From Homarus americanus (lineage: Eukaryota; Arthropoda; Malacostraca; Decapoda; Nephropidae): a DNA stretch of 64,000 nt. The position numbers and the translations under genes are program-made. The first letter of the stretch is position 1. Each line of letters opens with the position of its first letter. Where the stretch lies: the NCBI RefSeq assembly GCF_018991925.1, contig NW_024753943.1:62001-126000 (forward strand). The letters are read 5' to 3'. The notes below the pieces were generated by a model. That model did no database searches and was not told the DNA's origin. It worked only from the letters and a program-made list of their open reading frames with translations. Shown in pieces: positions 38,951 through 52,543 of this stretch.

Positions 38951-41815
38951 TGGGTGTGGGTCTGGCGTGGTACATGCTAGCAGAAGAGGAATAAATCAGG
39001 TCCTCCAGAATGGGTCTTATTCAGCTCGAGAAAATAGCCCGATGGGAGCAGGAAGAACACCTCCAACACACAGACTGCAACATACCGACGTGATCATCTA
39101 CGCTGTCATTACGTACTTGCTAAGGAGTGCAATACTGTGGAAGTTCTACAAGCACAGTCTGGACAAATTCGTTGATCACTGGCAATGTATACTGCTGTCC
39201 TGAAGTGTGTATGTACCTGCAGACCCCCATAAAAAACAACCATACCCCCAGAGAATCTCGCGAACCAACCCACCAGCTCCACTCTGACCTTCACAAAACA
39301 TTTATGCAAATGTCTGCACTTTAAAACTGTTTATCTACTTTGCCAATTGGCCCCACCATGTAATTGTGGGCTGCCGCCGCACGAGACTCTCTGCAAAGAA
39401 GAAAATACGAGACAAGGTGCAAGAAAAAAATACAAAACAAGGTAAAGGGGACAATACAAAGACACGATGCAAGGGAAAACACAGGACAAAGATGTACGAA
39501 TAAAAAGAACAGCAAGACGGGAGGATTAATCGGTATACCTAACAGATGAATATTTGCAGGTGTAGGGGAAATGTACACAGGGTGTTACCAAGATCCAGGA
39601 TGAAGATAAAGGGAGGGAGAAGGAAGAAAGAAAACACGAGAACTAAAAATAAAAAAGGTACGGAATGGAACTAGAAGACAAAAAGAGGCAAGTGAAAAGT
39701 AAAGTGGAGGAGAAGAAAGGGAAAGAGGCAAGAAAAATAAAGAGCTCATGGAGACAAAGGAAAGGAGGAAGAAGAAGGTATGGAAAAAGTGAGGATGAAT
39801 GATCAAGAACAGATGGGGAGAGGGAGAAAAATAAGAAAAAGGATAATGTTGAGAGAAACTGAGGGAGAGGAATAATGAAGGCGAGTACACAAACAATGCG
39901 AGGGGAAGGCAGGTAGGTAGACTGGTGACGTGTTACCTGTGGCGCCCTGGTATGATAACGTGATACTGGTGATAAGTAAAGTGATAGCCTCTGACACCAA
40001 CAGTGAATAAAACCTTCGGCTGATCATCCAACATTAATGGTTATCAAACCAGTATGTACTGTAAGGGGGAACCGCAGCCGGGATCCTTGTCTATCTTCCA
40101 TAGATGTTTTATTAAATTTTGTGGAAGCGTTTCAGCTAATGGGGCTACATGGCGGCCCACTATCCTCCACAGGCTAGCTAGAACCGTGCGTTTTGACCAT
40201 GGCAACAACTACATCTATACTCTCTTTTCCCGAAAGGTCTACACTTTGAAATCACTTACAGGCCAGTGAAATACTGTTGTACTGGTATATACCGTAAATG
40301 GTTAGGCCTGTGTTAACACGTAACGCTGATAAGTCGATTGTCTATCAGATTAGTGAGCGTGGACAATATGTAAACATTACCAGCAACAGTTTCTATTTCC
40401 TATAGCCTTGTTTTCCTGCATTCTAATAATAAATCAACTTTTATCGAGCAGTCAAAGGCTGAAAATATACATTGTGGAGTGGATCACTTAATAAAAGGTT
40501 TAATTCCAAAAAAGAAACACGTGTTCAACATATGTTACAGAAACTACAGCTGGGTGGCTGTTTTGTAGGCCTAATGCAGCTGTAGTGTCGGACAGCTGCA
40601 CGTCAGCTAGATCAGTTCAAAGATGGTGCGACGGAATCTTTAAAATACTACCTGGTATGTAGATGGAGGAAGCTGATAGGGCTTGTGTACCGAGTGGCTC
40701 TTGATAGGTGGTTTATAGTGGCACTGTGACGTCCCCATTTCATGCGAGGTGACAGCCGTGCCCCTTGTTTAACCACCACCGAACATCTATTCATCAGGTA
40801 TATATGTTATGTTTTTGTTTTTTTCGAAATCGGTTATTTTGCAAAATTACCGGCAAGCCTATGTGGTAATTTTGTTAAATTAACTTACAAACAGGCTCAC
40901 CAAAGTATAAAAAAAAAAGAACAGGACTACTTAACTGTGTATCAATCAACACGAGCCATCCTAACCTAACCATAATGTTAAGTTAGTTAAGGTTGTCTGC
41001 AGGGTAGCATACCGGTAACTCGTCCCGCCTCGTCACCCAATAAGGGATCACCATTTGGTTATGAATGTAACAGTTACAACTATTCTCACCCCCCCCCCAC
41101 CCCCCAATTCTTTAGAACCAACAAACCTGCAGTACACCTTCACTGTCACAAACACCAAACGTCATCACGGTCGTAAGCTGATTAGTCCAAGAGAGTAAGG
41201 AATCCCACGTCAAAATTTATCTTCTGGTGTAAAGGAATTATAAAGCAGGTTTACCTACTTATGTGCAGTCAGGAGGGGGGCTGTCAAGTTCAGGTTGGTA
41301 CTCAATGATACACAACCAAGCCTCTGTCAGTGTAATAGCTATGATAGTGGAGTCTTCAGGGTGTTGAACAAAATATAGCTGATTCAGAGAGCTCGTTCTA
41401 TGGCAAACTTTAATATTCTTACTCTTTCTTTCGTTCTTTAAATACCCCCACTGTCTCCACGTAATACTTTATACGCTTCAAGTGGCCTTACAGAAGTGTC
41501 TCAAAGATAAACTAAAAACCAGGTATTCGAGGTTAGATCACACCCCACACTGAAGAATATTTTTAATAGTATTTGATCTAAAAATAGTTCACAAACACAC
41601 ATTCATTTTAAACGACTACAATGTCATTATGCGAGCAATTTGCCACAATAAAACTGACTAATAACTGTCATAAGCTAGGTCAGTCAATTAAGAGCTGGTC
41701 CAAAAGTTTCTCGGTCAGTCTGACAAAATTAGTATTCCCAACTGACTGACACAATAACACTTGTTAACATACGAACAACCTAGGTAATGAACACATGTGT
41801 CTATCCAAATTATTC
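38951..41815. other. No gene recognised
   Basis: A purine-rich plus strand at about 39395-39890 gives Phe/Leu/Ser-rich frames on the minus strand, which I treat as compositional. No splice-bounded exon or RNA gene is seen. Confidence 0.5.
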
Positions 41816-41817
41816 TA

Positions 41818-41986
41818 AAGGTGCGTCCACACATGCGTATATTTTGTCGCCAACTTGTGATCGACTAGACGAAATGAGGCACAGGGTTTCGACTCGTGGT
41901 AGGGTGCGGCCGTGTGCACTCGATCGGGGTTTACTCTTGTTTATCACATGTTGGAGACAACATGAACCCACGTGTGGACGCACCTT
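41818..41986. mobile_element. MITE, 169 bp, long imperfect inverted repeats, TA flanks
   Basis: The left end is AAGGTGCGTCCACACATGCG. The right end, reverse-complemented, is AAGGTGCGTCCACACGTGGG. The match continues with mismatches for about 45-50 bp, for example GTCGCCAACTTGTGAT against GTCTCCAACATGTGAT. Both ends abut TA (41816-41817 and 41987-41988), suggesting a TA-targeting superfamily such as Tc1/mariner. No transposase frame is present. Confidence 0.85.
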
Positions 41987-41988
41987 TA

Positions 41989-44900
41989 AGGTGACAGACA
42001 ACAAGGTCGTCAGATCCTGGCCGCCTTCGTTTATCCCTTACCATCTCCCAACAATGGACATCAACTGTCTGTCATCATTATCACTACAAAAACCCATAAG
42101 AACGAAGCCACATAGACCCCCAGAAAGGGTTACGTGAGAACACAGGTGGGTGTTGATGGTTTCGCCGAAAAAGGTGTTGCCACCAAAGAGCCAGTTACCA
42201 CAGCGTGAGCCAGTTACCAGGCCATCATGGGTCGGTTGCTAAGACCCGACCCGGTATTGTTGCCTACAGCACCTCCGCCGGTACACAAGCGGCTCGTGCC
42301 CACGCCTAAGTATTCCGGATTCATAACCCTTGTCTGACCAACGGTCACTGTTACTATTTACACACCTTCACGACCATAGTCCTGGTGACAAGTCACCCGC
42401 GTACAACCATAAACCTGATGTGACCCTGAGCCACACATCCTCACTACCAAGATGGCCACATAAGTTACCACTTCTCTATCAGCTCCCACTTAATCCTCAA
42501 AATAATTTTCTTCCATGACACAGGATTAGAGTCGGGCCAGGGGTTATAGGGCGTGACCTGTGGACCTCCACCCTGGGGAAGAAGGGTTGTGAGTGGGAGG
42601 TTAGTGGGTTGTATTTGCCCCCTGGGCGGTGTGGCCAGAAGCGGGCAGGCTGACCCGAGGAACGTGAGAGGAATACCAATACCCACAGCTGGAGGTGCAA
42701 CTTGGTTCGCCTGCCCCCCTCTACCACTACTCGTGACTTAACACACTACACTGGCCCTCCCCTCCTTCCATCATCACTCAACAGTTCTCTTACCACACCA
42801 CTACACTAACACGCTTGAAACACTACAGTCCGCCAGTCAATCTCAGTAACCAAGAGTCCCCGGTATGCACTTGCACGGTCCAGTATGCAAGTGTTGCACG
42901 ATCAACTTTATCAAGATACACGACCAGTCACTAAGTGGAATCTGTTAGTCGCGTTTTATTCACTCCAGTTCAAGACTTATAAAATAAATATACTGTAGTG
43001 TACTTAGCAACATTTGTAATACTACCACCACTAGATAACTAACGATATTTCAAATCTTAAACATCTTGGGTTTTTTTACTGGTAACCATAAAAAAGATAG
43101 TAATTCTGATAACATTCACCCCCCCCCCCAACACACACACCACAATATGCATTCTGGGGTTACTTGCCTCATTCGTCCACTCAGGTCAGCGCAAGGTAAG
43201 CCAAGTCGGGAAACTCTACATACTCTGCGGCCCAGCTTGTGAAGTGTCACCAAGCCAGGAGGAACCTTAGTGGCCACGTCGAGGCAACACTAATCTTGGA
43301 CGAGATGAGTCATGTGCAACGCTGCATCATTTCTGCACCTCACAACACCTGTTAGCAAATCATGGTACACTACGAGAGCAATAAGCTGCCAAGGTCAAAA
43401 TACTGGACGTGGCATCTGACAATCACACCTACACACTCGATTTATGGCTTCTTGAACAACAGGTAAAACAAACACTAATGCATAAACTTAATACACCAAG
43501 AAAATAGTTCTGAGACAATTGTTTTGATTTGGTTACAAATTTGTATATCCGCTTGTTGATACCGAAAAACTTGATAAAAACAAACTTTTTAGAGGTCTTG
43601 GAAAAAATGGCATTGATGAAGATGTTAAAATTTTAAAAGCTGCAGTTAGTTAATAATGAACTGAGTAATTGGTTCACAGAGCCAGACGAGGCTGTGTTTT
43701 CTCCCCAACAATGTAGGACATATATTCATAATTACTAATGAGAGAAATTATGAGTGATAAAGAAGAAATAAAAGTTAATAGTAAAGTAATTATCAAATAT
43801 ACGCTACCACGAATAAATGGTAACGATTCCGTCTATTCCTTCCCATAACACAACCAGCAACTCTCCCCAACCATGTCCACATTGCCCCCCCATCTCCCCA
43901 TAACACTTCGTCACCCATACTTCCATAGCTCTCCTCCCACAACCACCATGTCCCCATATCAGCCTTCCACGCCTACTGTATCCCACATCACCACCCCATT
44001 ACCCCATGATTTATTTTTAGAGGGGGGTTAAGACCGAGAGGAATCAGTGGGGTATTCCATGTTTGTGGTCTAGTCCCTTACTGAACACCCTTTCCATTCC
44101 CTCCCTACCCAATTGTGGCTCCATGACAACTACCCACCTCCCTACCTTAACATGCAGCTAACGTTTACAGTACAGTCCCGTAAACTTCCTCACAAGGCAC
44201 CGGCACTTAATGATATACATGTGTTTTGTTTTGTTACTTTACCATTAGAAAAATCACTCGCACATTATTAGCGTTCAGACTACAAAAATGGTTAACAAGA
44301 ATTTAATCTAACTGGACAACACCGCCCATGTTCCTGAGTTTGCTAACAACCCGCCTCCAGCTGGTTGGGTAGTTGGGGGTACGAGATACGGGCGTTTGTG
44401 TATGGAGGAGTGTCGGACAAGGGTAACTGTGTAGCCCCAGGCTCTGGTGTAGGGATCGTAAAAACATGGCGTGGCTGGTGCAATAATGAAGTGTGGGGAA
44501 GGGGGGAGGGGGGGTGCCAAGGGAGGCTGGTATACCAGGTCATTGAGAAGTTATGTGCCCCGCGGGACGGACGGAAGGGCGCGCGCGCGCACACACACAG
44601 AGCCGAGGAGCTACTCTCCACAATTGTTACGTCACACAGTACTACCTTATCTATCTTCAAATGATACATTTCACTAAATACACATCAATGTTGAACAAAG
44701 GACACTGAGTTTATCTTACAAACCTTTCCTGGAGGTCAACCTTAATACTGCTGGACTATCTTAGAGTTGTACATCTTACAATGGATATCTTACTCTTATG
44801 CCACTTGAGTCAGGCGCCGTGTCGAAATTACTTGAAACGCAAATTTAAGTTCTTTACATAATAAATCTTACAACTAAGTAGAAACTGACAAGAACTTTCT

Positions 44901-45809
44901 ATTCTGTATTATAAAAGTGTAATAAAAAAATACAACTTTCCCTTTAAAAAAAAAAGGTACTATGGCAATACTGTCAATATATCGTCTGTTATATACGACT
45001 TGAACAAATCATTCCGCCTGTACATGACAGACCATTATACCGTTATGTCTCGTCCGTTTCAGAATCCCTGTCAAGTTGAAGAAGGCGGGAGGTGACGGGG
45101 CAGTAACGTCAGCATGCCACACCACCACCAGGGAGGAACCCACATTACCTCCACCACCAGAGGCCAAACCTAACTTTTGTGCAGCTGTTTATATCATGCA
45201 TCAACAGAGAAATACAACAGCCACTTTAACAACCAGTAACTAATGATAAAAGTAAAGAAATAAACAAAAAAGTTCACTACCGGGGTGCTAGTGTTTGTAT
45301 CTATCAGAGACCAGATCATGATTTGCGAGACATAAGCTCAAGTACTGGTGTCGTGTAGGGAACCCGTGCAAAAATTATCACCCCACATAGCTACAATAAA
45401 GAACAGCCAAGCTGGGTCTTTTAGAGATACCTGTCGATGGTATCAATCCACCATAAATCACCCGGATATACGACAGAAAAGATTGTGTTAACAAGGGTGC
45501 CAGGAGGCCACTCAGGCAGACGACGGGCGCGTGAAGGAGGGAAACAAGGCAAGTGGGACGACATACAGGATGGTGTTTAAGGCTCCGCAGGTTTACAGAC
45601 CGACGTGGTCACAGTTGCAGTTGTACGAAGTGATAAAAAAAAAGCCTAACACAGAACAACGTATTGCCTACAGTAGTCCTGCGGGCAACATTAAATAATA
45701 TCCTAGTTTACGTACAGTACATTCGGAGATAAAAAGCTTAATTGCTAATTTGCAGTATGTTGGGGTTGTAATATACTATAATTTTGAAATTAATGACAGG
45801 AAAAAGAAG
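41989..45809. other. No gene recognised
   Basis: C-runs, a CG/CA tract at 44580-44598 and overlapping frames at 42465-42741 and 44308-44677 are present. None has motif or splice support. Confidence 0.5.
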
Positions 45810-45812
45810 GCG

Positions 45813-45843
<31 letters not shown>
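45810..45843. repeat. (GC)n-(AC)n compound microsatellite
   Basis: Five alternating CG copies are followed by about eleven AC copies. Confidence 0.95.
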
Positions 45844-46302
45844 GAGGGAGGTGAAGGCTGGTAATGAAAGCACAGCCTGTGGGAGGTTACGGTGCTCGTC
45901 TGGCCTAGGTGACAACTCTGATAACCAAATCGTCTCTGACAGCACTTAAAAACACCGTCTCAAAACTGGTTCCTATCCTCCTATCCACCCACCCATCCCC
46001 CCCTCTTCTTTTTTTCTCCAGTTCTCTTCTTAGCCAAGTGGTCCTCTTCGCCATTTACCACTTTATCAGTTCATCTTCTCAACCACTCCTCTCCCTCTGC
46101 CTCTTTATAGCGGCTCTACTCCTCTTCCTATTTTCTTAATATTTTTGATCGCTCGCTTTCATGTAATCAATTACCAACACATTATCAAGATAATCATCAC
46201 AAGAGCTATATTTAGTCGAAGGTCGTGAGGCATAAAGTAAAAAATATGTCAAATTAGTACATTTTATGACCAAATATGTTTTTTTCCCTTAATAATAGGA
46301 TT

Positions 46303-46495
46303 CGGCGGCCAAGTGGATACAACGTTCGCACCCTGTCTTAGGGGTCGTTGGTTCGATCTCGGAGCACTCCCATTCCACCCAGCTGTAAAGGGGTACCTAA
46401 CCTAAACAAAAAATAATTAAAGGTGGTCAATTGTAATACCGACCACGCTGCCTAGTGTACCGAAGACGACTAGGTATACAGTGTTGTCTCCAGAC
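46303..46495 (+). mobile_element. tRNA-derived SINE
   Basis: A tRNA-like head has pol III box A (CGGCCAAGTGG, 46306-46316) and box B (GGTTCGATCTC, 46350-46360), 33 bp apart. It is followed by a domain containing CACCCAGCTGTAAAGGGGTA (about 46377-46396), which I associate with SINEs of crustaceans and other marine invertebrates. The tail after about 46400 (CCTAAACAAAAAATAATTAA and onwards) is less clear, so the 3' limit is approximate. The head does not fold into a clean tRNA cloverleaf. A tRNA pseudogene is the alternative. No target duplication was identified. Confidence 0.75.
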
Positions 46496-48273
46496 TACCT
46501 CTCAGTTATGCCTATGGGACTAACTTCTGAAGAAAATTACACAGTCTTTCTCTCCTCCTCACACTGGTTACAACTAATGTATAAAATGACATACGGCGAG
46601 TCAATAAAAAAAATGTCCCGAGCTCGGCCCTTCTCTTCGCTATACTCAGCAAGAGGTCAAATTCTGTAGTAACTATCTGTGGTGGCCTCAATCCCGTAAT
46701 ATGTAGTACACAGTTTGGTAGTGGCAACAATGATCACTTTCCTGGTAAGAACAGCTGAAAAAAACTAGGTCCACCTTTTGGTTTTATCGGCCTCAATTTC
46801 TTCCTGGGAAAGTTATTAAGAGCTGCTGGGCCTCACCAGAAATAACATAACTTATTTAACTTAAAATTTTATTCAATTAATAAAGAAATTGTCGTGACCA
46901 AAGGTGTCGAGAAACTAGTTGTTTCTTCACGACACCGTCAGTCCGTGGTGCACTACATACTACCCACCAACCTACCTTAATTTCACAGCTTTCACCCAGG
47001 CTCAGCCATTCCTCGCCACGGGCTGTAATTTCCACCGACTGGGTATATCATTAATGGGCTAAGGCAATTATAATCCCCACTTGTTAACAATCTGTTCTGC
47101 TATGTACCAGATTCACTCACACAAAAACTAAGACAACTTCGATAGTCTACCAATGTGTTTGGAATATTTCAAAATGTCATACCATATAAAAAAAAAAATT
47201 ACCATATCCCATCCCAAAACGCCGTGACCTTAAAAAATAATAATGAACACATCAGTAACTTGATATACCCGTAGAGGCTCCCGAGAACATACACTAAAAC
47301 ACACCTTGTAACCCCAGATACACTACACAATACCATTTGCCCGTTGCCCTCTCCCACTACAACTCAAACCTGTACCCCGACAGTGGGGCACTACCAGTAC
47401 CAACACACTATTTCATCACCATGAGCTGCTGACGGAGGGGAGGAGGAGGCGGGTTGCTCCAGCTTGCGTAAACCTGACTCACGCTGCGAGTATTGTTGGG
47501 GGCATTTTTAACCACCAAACCGGTCTGCTCGAGGTTCAGGTTGCACTTATTCAAACTAGGGCGAGGCACAGCCGACAGCTCGGTCTCGGCTCAACCATAC
47601 TCGGAGTAAACACAAAATGGCAGGGAAGAAAAACCCAAGATTGAATTAATAAATTATTGCAGTACGAAGAACCAGTGTTCATAATAATATATATGAAAGG
47701 CTAAACACGTCAATATCTGTTAGTGATCCAAGTGACCTTTCTCTACTCTCAAAAGTCCATACGGTAATTTCCACTGCCTGGTATTATGACAAAACAACCA
47801 AAATAAAATATATATATGTAAGAGAATTTAATGCCCCGAGAGAAATGTATTTTCAACCTTCAATTTTACGAGCGTGTTTTAATTTATTGTACGCGTGAAC
47901 GTCACCACGTCAGGAGGCGGGGGAGGAGAAATTGGAGGCAAAAAGGCGAGAGAAGTGTTGAATTTGTTCATAGTGCGTGAAGGGTGAGCCTGGGAGGTTT
48001 AAAACTTATGCATTTATTCATATCGAAGATGGATAAAGAAGGAGTTGGAGGCAAGACCTCTCTTAACTCTCCCAAAGTAGCTCTTATGTCATAAACAAAT
48101 ATGCAAGATAAAGAACAAAAATGAAACCCTGTAATAATGAAAAAATAAATAAAGGTCAACTACATCTTACTGAAATCACAAGTAGTGTAACCCGTATACG
48201 CGACAAAACGAGAAACAACGATAAAAAGAGAATGATTACCACCCGCACCCCAAAAATTCATGGATGGTCGCCA
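46496..48273. other. No gene recognised
   Basis: No exon, RNA gene or terminal-repeat element can be supported. A GC-richer patch at about 47425-47630 has no TATA or CRE arrangement. Confidence 0.5.
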
Positions 48274-48284
48274 TAATAATAATC

Positions 48285-48343
<59 letters not shown>
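48274..48343. repeat. (TAA)n microsatellite, about 23 copies
   Basis: A TAA/ATA tract with one ATC interruption near its start. Confidence 0.97.
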
Positions 48344-48524
48344 CTTAGCCTGGTTAACATTATCATATCCAATATTTACGACTGTCATGACAACACGATA
48401 CAATACATAGGCTGGTGCCACGCTAGTTAAAAACACGCATCTCAATACACCACAGTGACACACACGACCTCCACACCCTCATCCACTCAAACACCACACA
48501 CACTACACCCACCATCTCCTCAAA

Positions 48525-48634
48525 CATCACTTACCGCACCTCACTTCATCCAATACCATATGCTACACCCAACCACATCACTCACCGCACCTCACTTCAC
48601 CCAATACCATATGCTACACCCAACCACATCACTT
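48525..48634. repeat. 51-bp tandem duplication
   Basis: Two near-perfect 51-bp copies start at 48525 and 48576 and share CAATACCATATGCTACACCC. A third partial copy starts at 48627. Confidence 0.93.
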
Positions 48635-48815
48635 CCCACATCCTATCAAACACCACACGCCAAACTCCCATCTTATTAGACAACAATAATAAAAATCGCC
48701 AAACACCAAACCAAGCAAAATAGTCGATGTTACCCCGCAAATGAAAAAAAATAAATAAAAATAATACATAAATAATGCCGTCACACCCTTACCATCGCCA
48801 AGCATGTGATAAGAC

Positions 48816-49433
48816 AAGTGCACGGAGCGGAACATGGGGCAGGTGCACGGGAACATGGGCAGGTGCAGGTGCAGGGGCAGGGGGCAGGTGCACGGGGTGG
48901 GCAGGTGCACATGGGGCAGGTGCACAGGGCGAACACAGGGCAGGTTGGGAGCACAGGTGCAGGGTGAACATGGGGCAGGTGCACAGGGGCGGAACACGGG
49001 CAGGTGCACAGGTGCAGGGCGGAACATGGGGCAGGTGCGGGGCGGAACATGGGGCAGGCAGGTGCAGGGCAGGTGCGGATGGGGCAGGTGCACGGGCGGA
49101 ACATGGGGCAGGTGCAGGGCGGAACATGGGGCAGGTGCACGGGCAGGAACATGGGGCAGGTGCACGGGGCAGGTGCACACACGGGGCAGGTGCACGGGGG
49201 TGGAACATGGGGCAGGTGCAGGGCAGAACAGGGGTGGGTGCAGGGGCGGAACACAGGGCAGGTGCACGGGCGGAACATAGGGCAGGTGCAGGGGCGGAAC
49301 ACAGGGCAGGTGCACGGGCAGGAAACAGGGCAGGTGCACGGGCGGAACACAGGGTGCAGGTGCAGGTGCACGGAGCGGAACACAGGGCAGGTGCACGGGG
49401 CGGAACATAGAGCAGGTGCACGGGGCGGAACAT
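48816..49433. repeat. GC-rich minisatellite, about 24-26-bp unit, about 620 bp
   Basis: Units are built from GCGGAACA, then YRGGGCAGGTGCA, then CGGG. Many units lack the GCGGAACA half, leaving a shorter GGGCAGGTGCAC period. Overlapping frames of up to 288 codons on both strands (Ala/Gly/Arg-rich on the plus strand, Cys/Pro/His-rich on the minus strand) come from the repeat. Confidence 0.96.
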
Positions 49434-52400
49434 ACTCGCACAACACGGCCATCAAGTGTTCGGGAGCAACGTACCTTCAAGAGGATAAAGGTCACATTAA
49501 TGAAAAGCAGAAACTAATTAAGACGCCAACAGGTGAATACAGGAAGAGTAAAGATAAAAAAAACTATAGGTGACAACTTTAACCAAACTCCTGACTGTGA
49601 TGATTAACAACACAAATATCACATATTTCCTTTAGTATCCATTATTGGATGATATTCATATATTCCACCTTATTATTCGCTTCTCCCACCTCCTCTCCCT
49701 CCCCACCTACCCTTAGTGTGTGTCTGTGGAGGAGGGGAGGGGCAAAGCGCTCTCCCCTCACTCGCATTCCTACCTCCTCCTCCTCCTCCTTCCACCCACA
49801 CCTCTGCCCTCGCTCACCCACTCCAAGTAAAAGCTAAGTAAAGAAATGAAATAAAGAAGGAAGAAGCAGAAAAAGATTTTAGAGAAGAAATTAGAATTAA
49901 AGACATAAGTAGAAGAAAAAAATAATTAAAGAATAAGAGCAGAGAAAGATAAATAAATAGTAAATAGAACATAAAGTGAACAAATAATCCCGTTTTGTTT
50001 GTTTTTTTACACTCTGATCCTACATCACTTCTCTGTGATAAACTTAAATCAGTCACCTAACAGCAGCAGCTACCACAGGTGTTCTCCCTGACCTTATCAC
50101 CTGTCAATTTCCATCATCACATCACAACATTTTTAATTACATTCCTCGAGAAAATGAATAGCACTCTAAACGTTTCATGTCCTCGAACTTTCTGCAATAA
50201 CACGTTGTATCGAAACTATCTCGAACCTTCACACCCTAAGGCAATGAATCAATCTTGTCTTCAATTATGGCGACTCAACACCCACCTTAGGTTGGCTGAA
50301 TGAGATGGGAGTGACCGTCATACAAGACAAATTGATCCACTGTCCGAGGGTTAGAGGAGGCTGTGAATTGTTTCGATCAGTGTCAAGAGAAGTTCGAGGG
50401 GATGAAATATATATATCAGTGGCTTCAGTGCTAATTCGCTATAGATGTTAAATTGCGAGATGAGACGAAAGTTGCCAAAGTAAGGAGGAATGCCAGTGGG
50501 TAAAGTTCAGCTTAAGGTAAGTTACGGTGGTATAAAGAGGTACCATCAAAATCATTCCTCTGGTCTTCAACAGCACGCCTTTCTTTTTCATAATCTCTCT
50601 CCCAAATAAACCAGAAGACTTGTATCATCCATAGAAATTCAGTGTTAGTGTGACGTTTCAATGCAATGCACCAATCCCCTCTATGATGAAGAACCCAACA
50701 AGAGATGATGAAGAAACATTTGATGACCGAATCATCCACAGTGATACTTTACACATGAGGGCCATTAGGCTACTGCCCCAACTTGATTCTACAAACCTAT
50801 GAAAATTTAAAATAGTCATCGGCATCAGCTGTATGTGCAGATGCCGAACAAACAATAAATAAGATAAAAACCAACCCCCGTAGCGTGACAAAGGAACATG
50901 CAATTTTAAAACACGGGTATAATCTTTCAAAAGTTGGATCCCGTTTACCAATATCGAATTTTTAAAGCCCTAAGAACGAGCTGTGGTATCAAGTCACGTG
51001 CTGTGAATCAATATTGCATCATTGCGAATATCGACCTGAATTAAACATCTTTGTCTCCCATCATTTTCAGGAAAGATTGATATTAATCACTGCCCGAGTA
51101 CACAAGCCAAAAATTAACACATTTCGCCATAATTAACACAGGTGGGCTGCCATTCAAACCACGATATCAAGGTAGCTTAGATTCTGTACTATAAATATAC
51201 TGTAAGATGCGACACGAGAATATCCCCTTCCTTACTGCTTGATAGTGCCTTCCTTGTACACACACTGCCCATCACCATATCCTAACTCTCGGGGGTATCT
51301 ACACTACCCAGGCCTGCATGCATATGTTCACATTTTACTTCCCAAACAAACCTCGTTCTTCGACTACCTCTTGCTTACGTAATCCCAAATGAGAAGGCAC
51401 CAGTTCTTGGAGGTCGATGCCCGCTATATTAAGCTTGACAGGCCAACATAGGTGGTGTGGTTTTGAGATACATGCAAGCTGCGGTAGAACAACGGTACCT
51501 CACAGCATATGTAGTTCTCTTTTTATGCAGATTCACAACTATCACAGTTCTTGCAAAGCTGGTGCTACGTGTCAGACCTCAGAAGGCGTGACAGATATCA
51601 CCTTGGACGCCTTACTAATTAAAATCAACCAGACACGCTAACTCTAATTTACAACGCACTACTTGAGACTAACGAGATGCACCTCACAAGCAACTGACTT
51701 AAGTTTACATATCATTGCTGTTGCCACATTACCTCTCACACTCGTGGATTTTGTAGTGGTTTCCCTCAATCTGTGTGAGTAAATTCTAAGGGCAATGTAT
51801 GCGTTACTGTGTCAGAAAGGGGTAGTATTGCGTAGGGAATGCTGAAGAGAGGCAGAGGCCGCGGGCGAGCAGGTACCGGATCGTTAATGTACCCAAAGTA
51901 CTCACAAGTCTCCTGGACAGTTAAAGAGCAGGGCCACACTCCACTCTCCGTATGAGGAATGACAGTAGGAGAAAGTTATTACAGTATATCATTTCAACAA
52001 CCACTCGACCAGACAAGACAATCGTGAATCTCTAGACGAGCAGCATTGTCTGTGGCTCCTTACCCTTGTAAATGGCCAACGTAAATAATGCTTTGTGTCG
52101 TAAGCTTGGAGTGGAGATTTGTTTGTGCTGCGACCCGACTTGTTCTCTCTCTCCCCTCCAAAACACCCGTATTAACCTTTCACCAGCTTATTACATTCAA
52201 GAGGGTATTACCACAGCTGGCACATAGATCATGTTGTGTGTTGCCCAACTGTGATATCCAAGTCCAGCACTAACATACCTGAACATACATAACCCTATCA
52301 AAATTACTTCCACTTATTCCTGTTCACCTTCATTATCTACGTAACATACACAAGACTGTTTCCACTCACTCACCCCTCCCCTCTATTTAGGTTCTCCATC

Positions 52401-52498
52401 AAGCAGCACAAGGGCCAACCTTTCCGACTTTATCTTGGACCGTCATAATTTCCACTTGGCGGGGGAGTAAGAGAAGCCAACTAAAGTGCCCTTGAAAA

Positions 52499-52543
<45 letters not shown>

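Noticed and set aside
46303..46375. A functional tRNA gene
   Set aside because: Boxes A and B are present but the acceptor stem does not pair cleanly, and a SINE-type domain follows directly.
48629..49573. Six overlapping frames of 148-288 codons
   Set aside because: Products of the GC-rich minisatellite in several frames at once.
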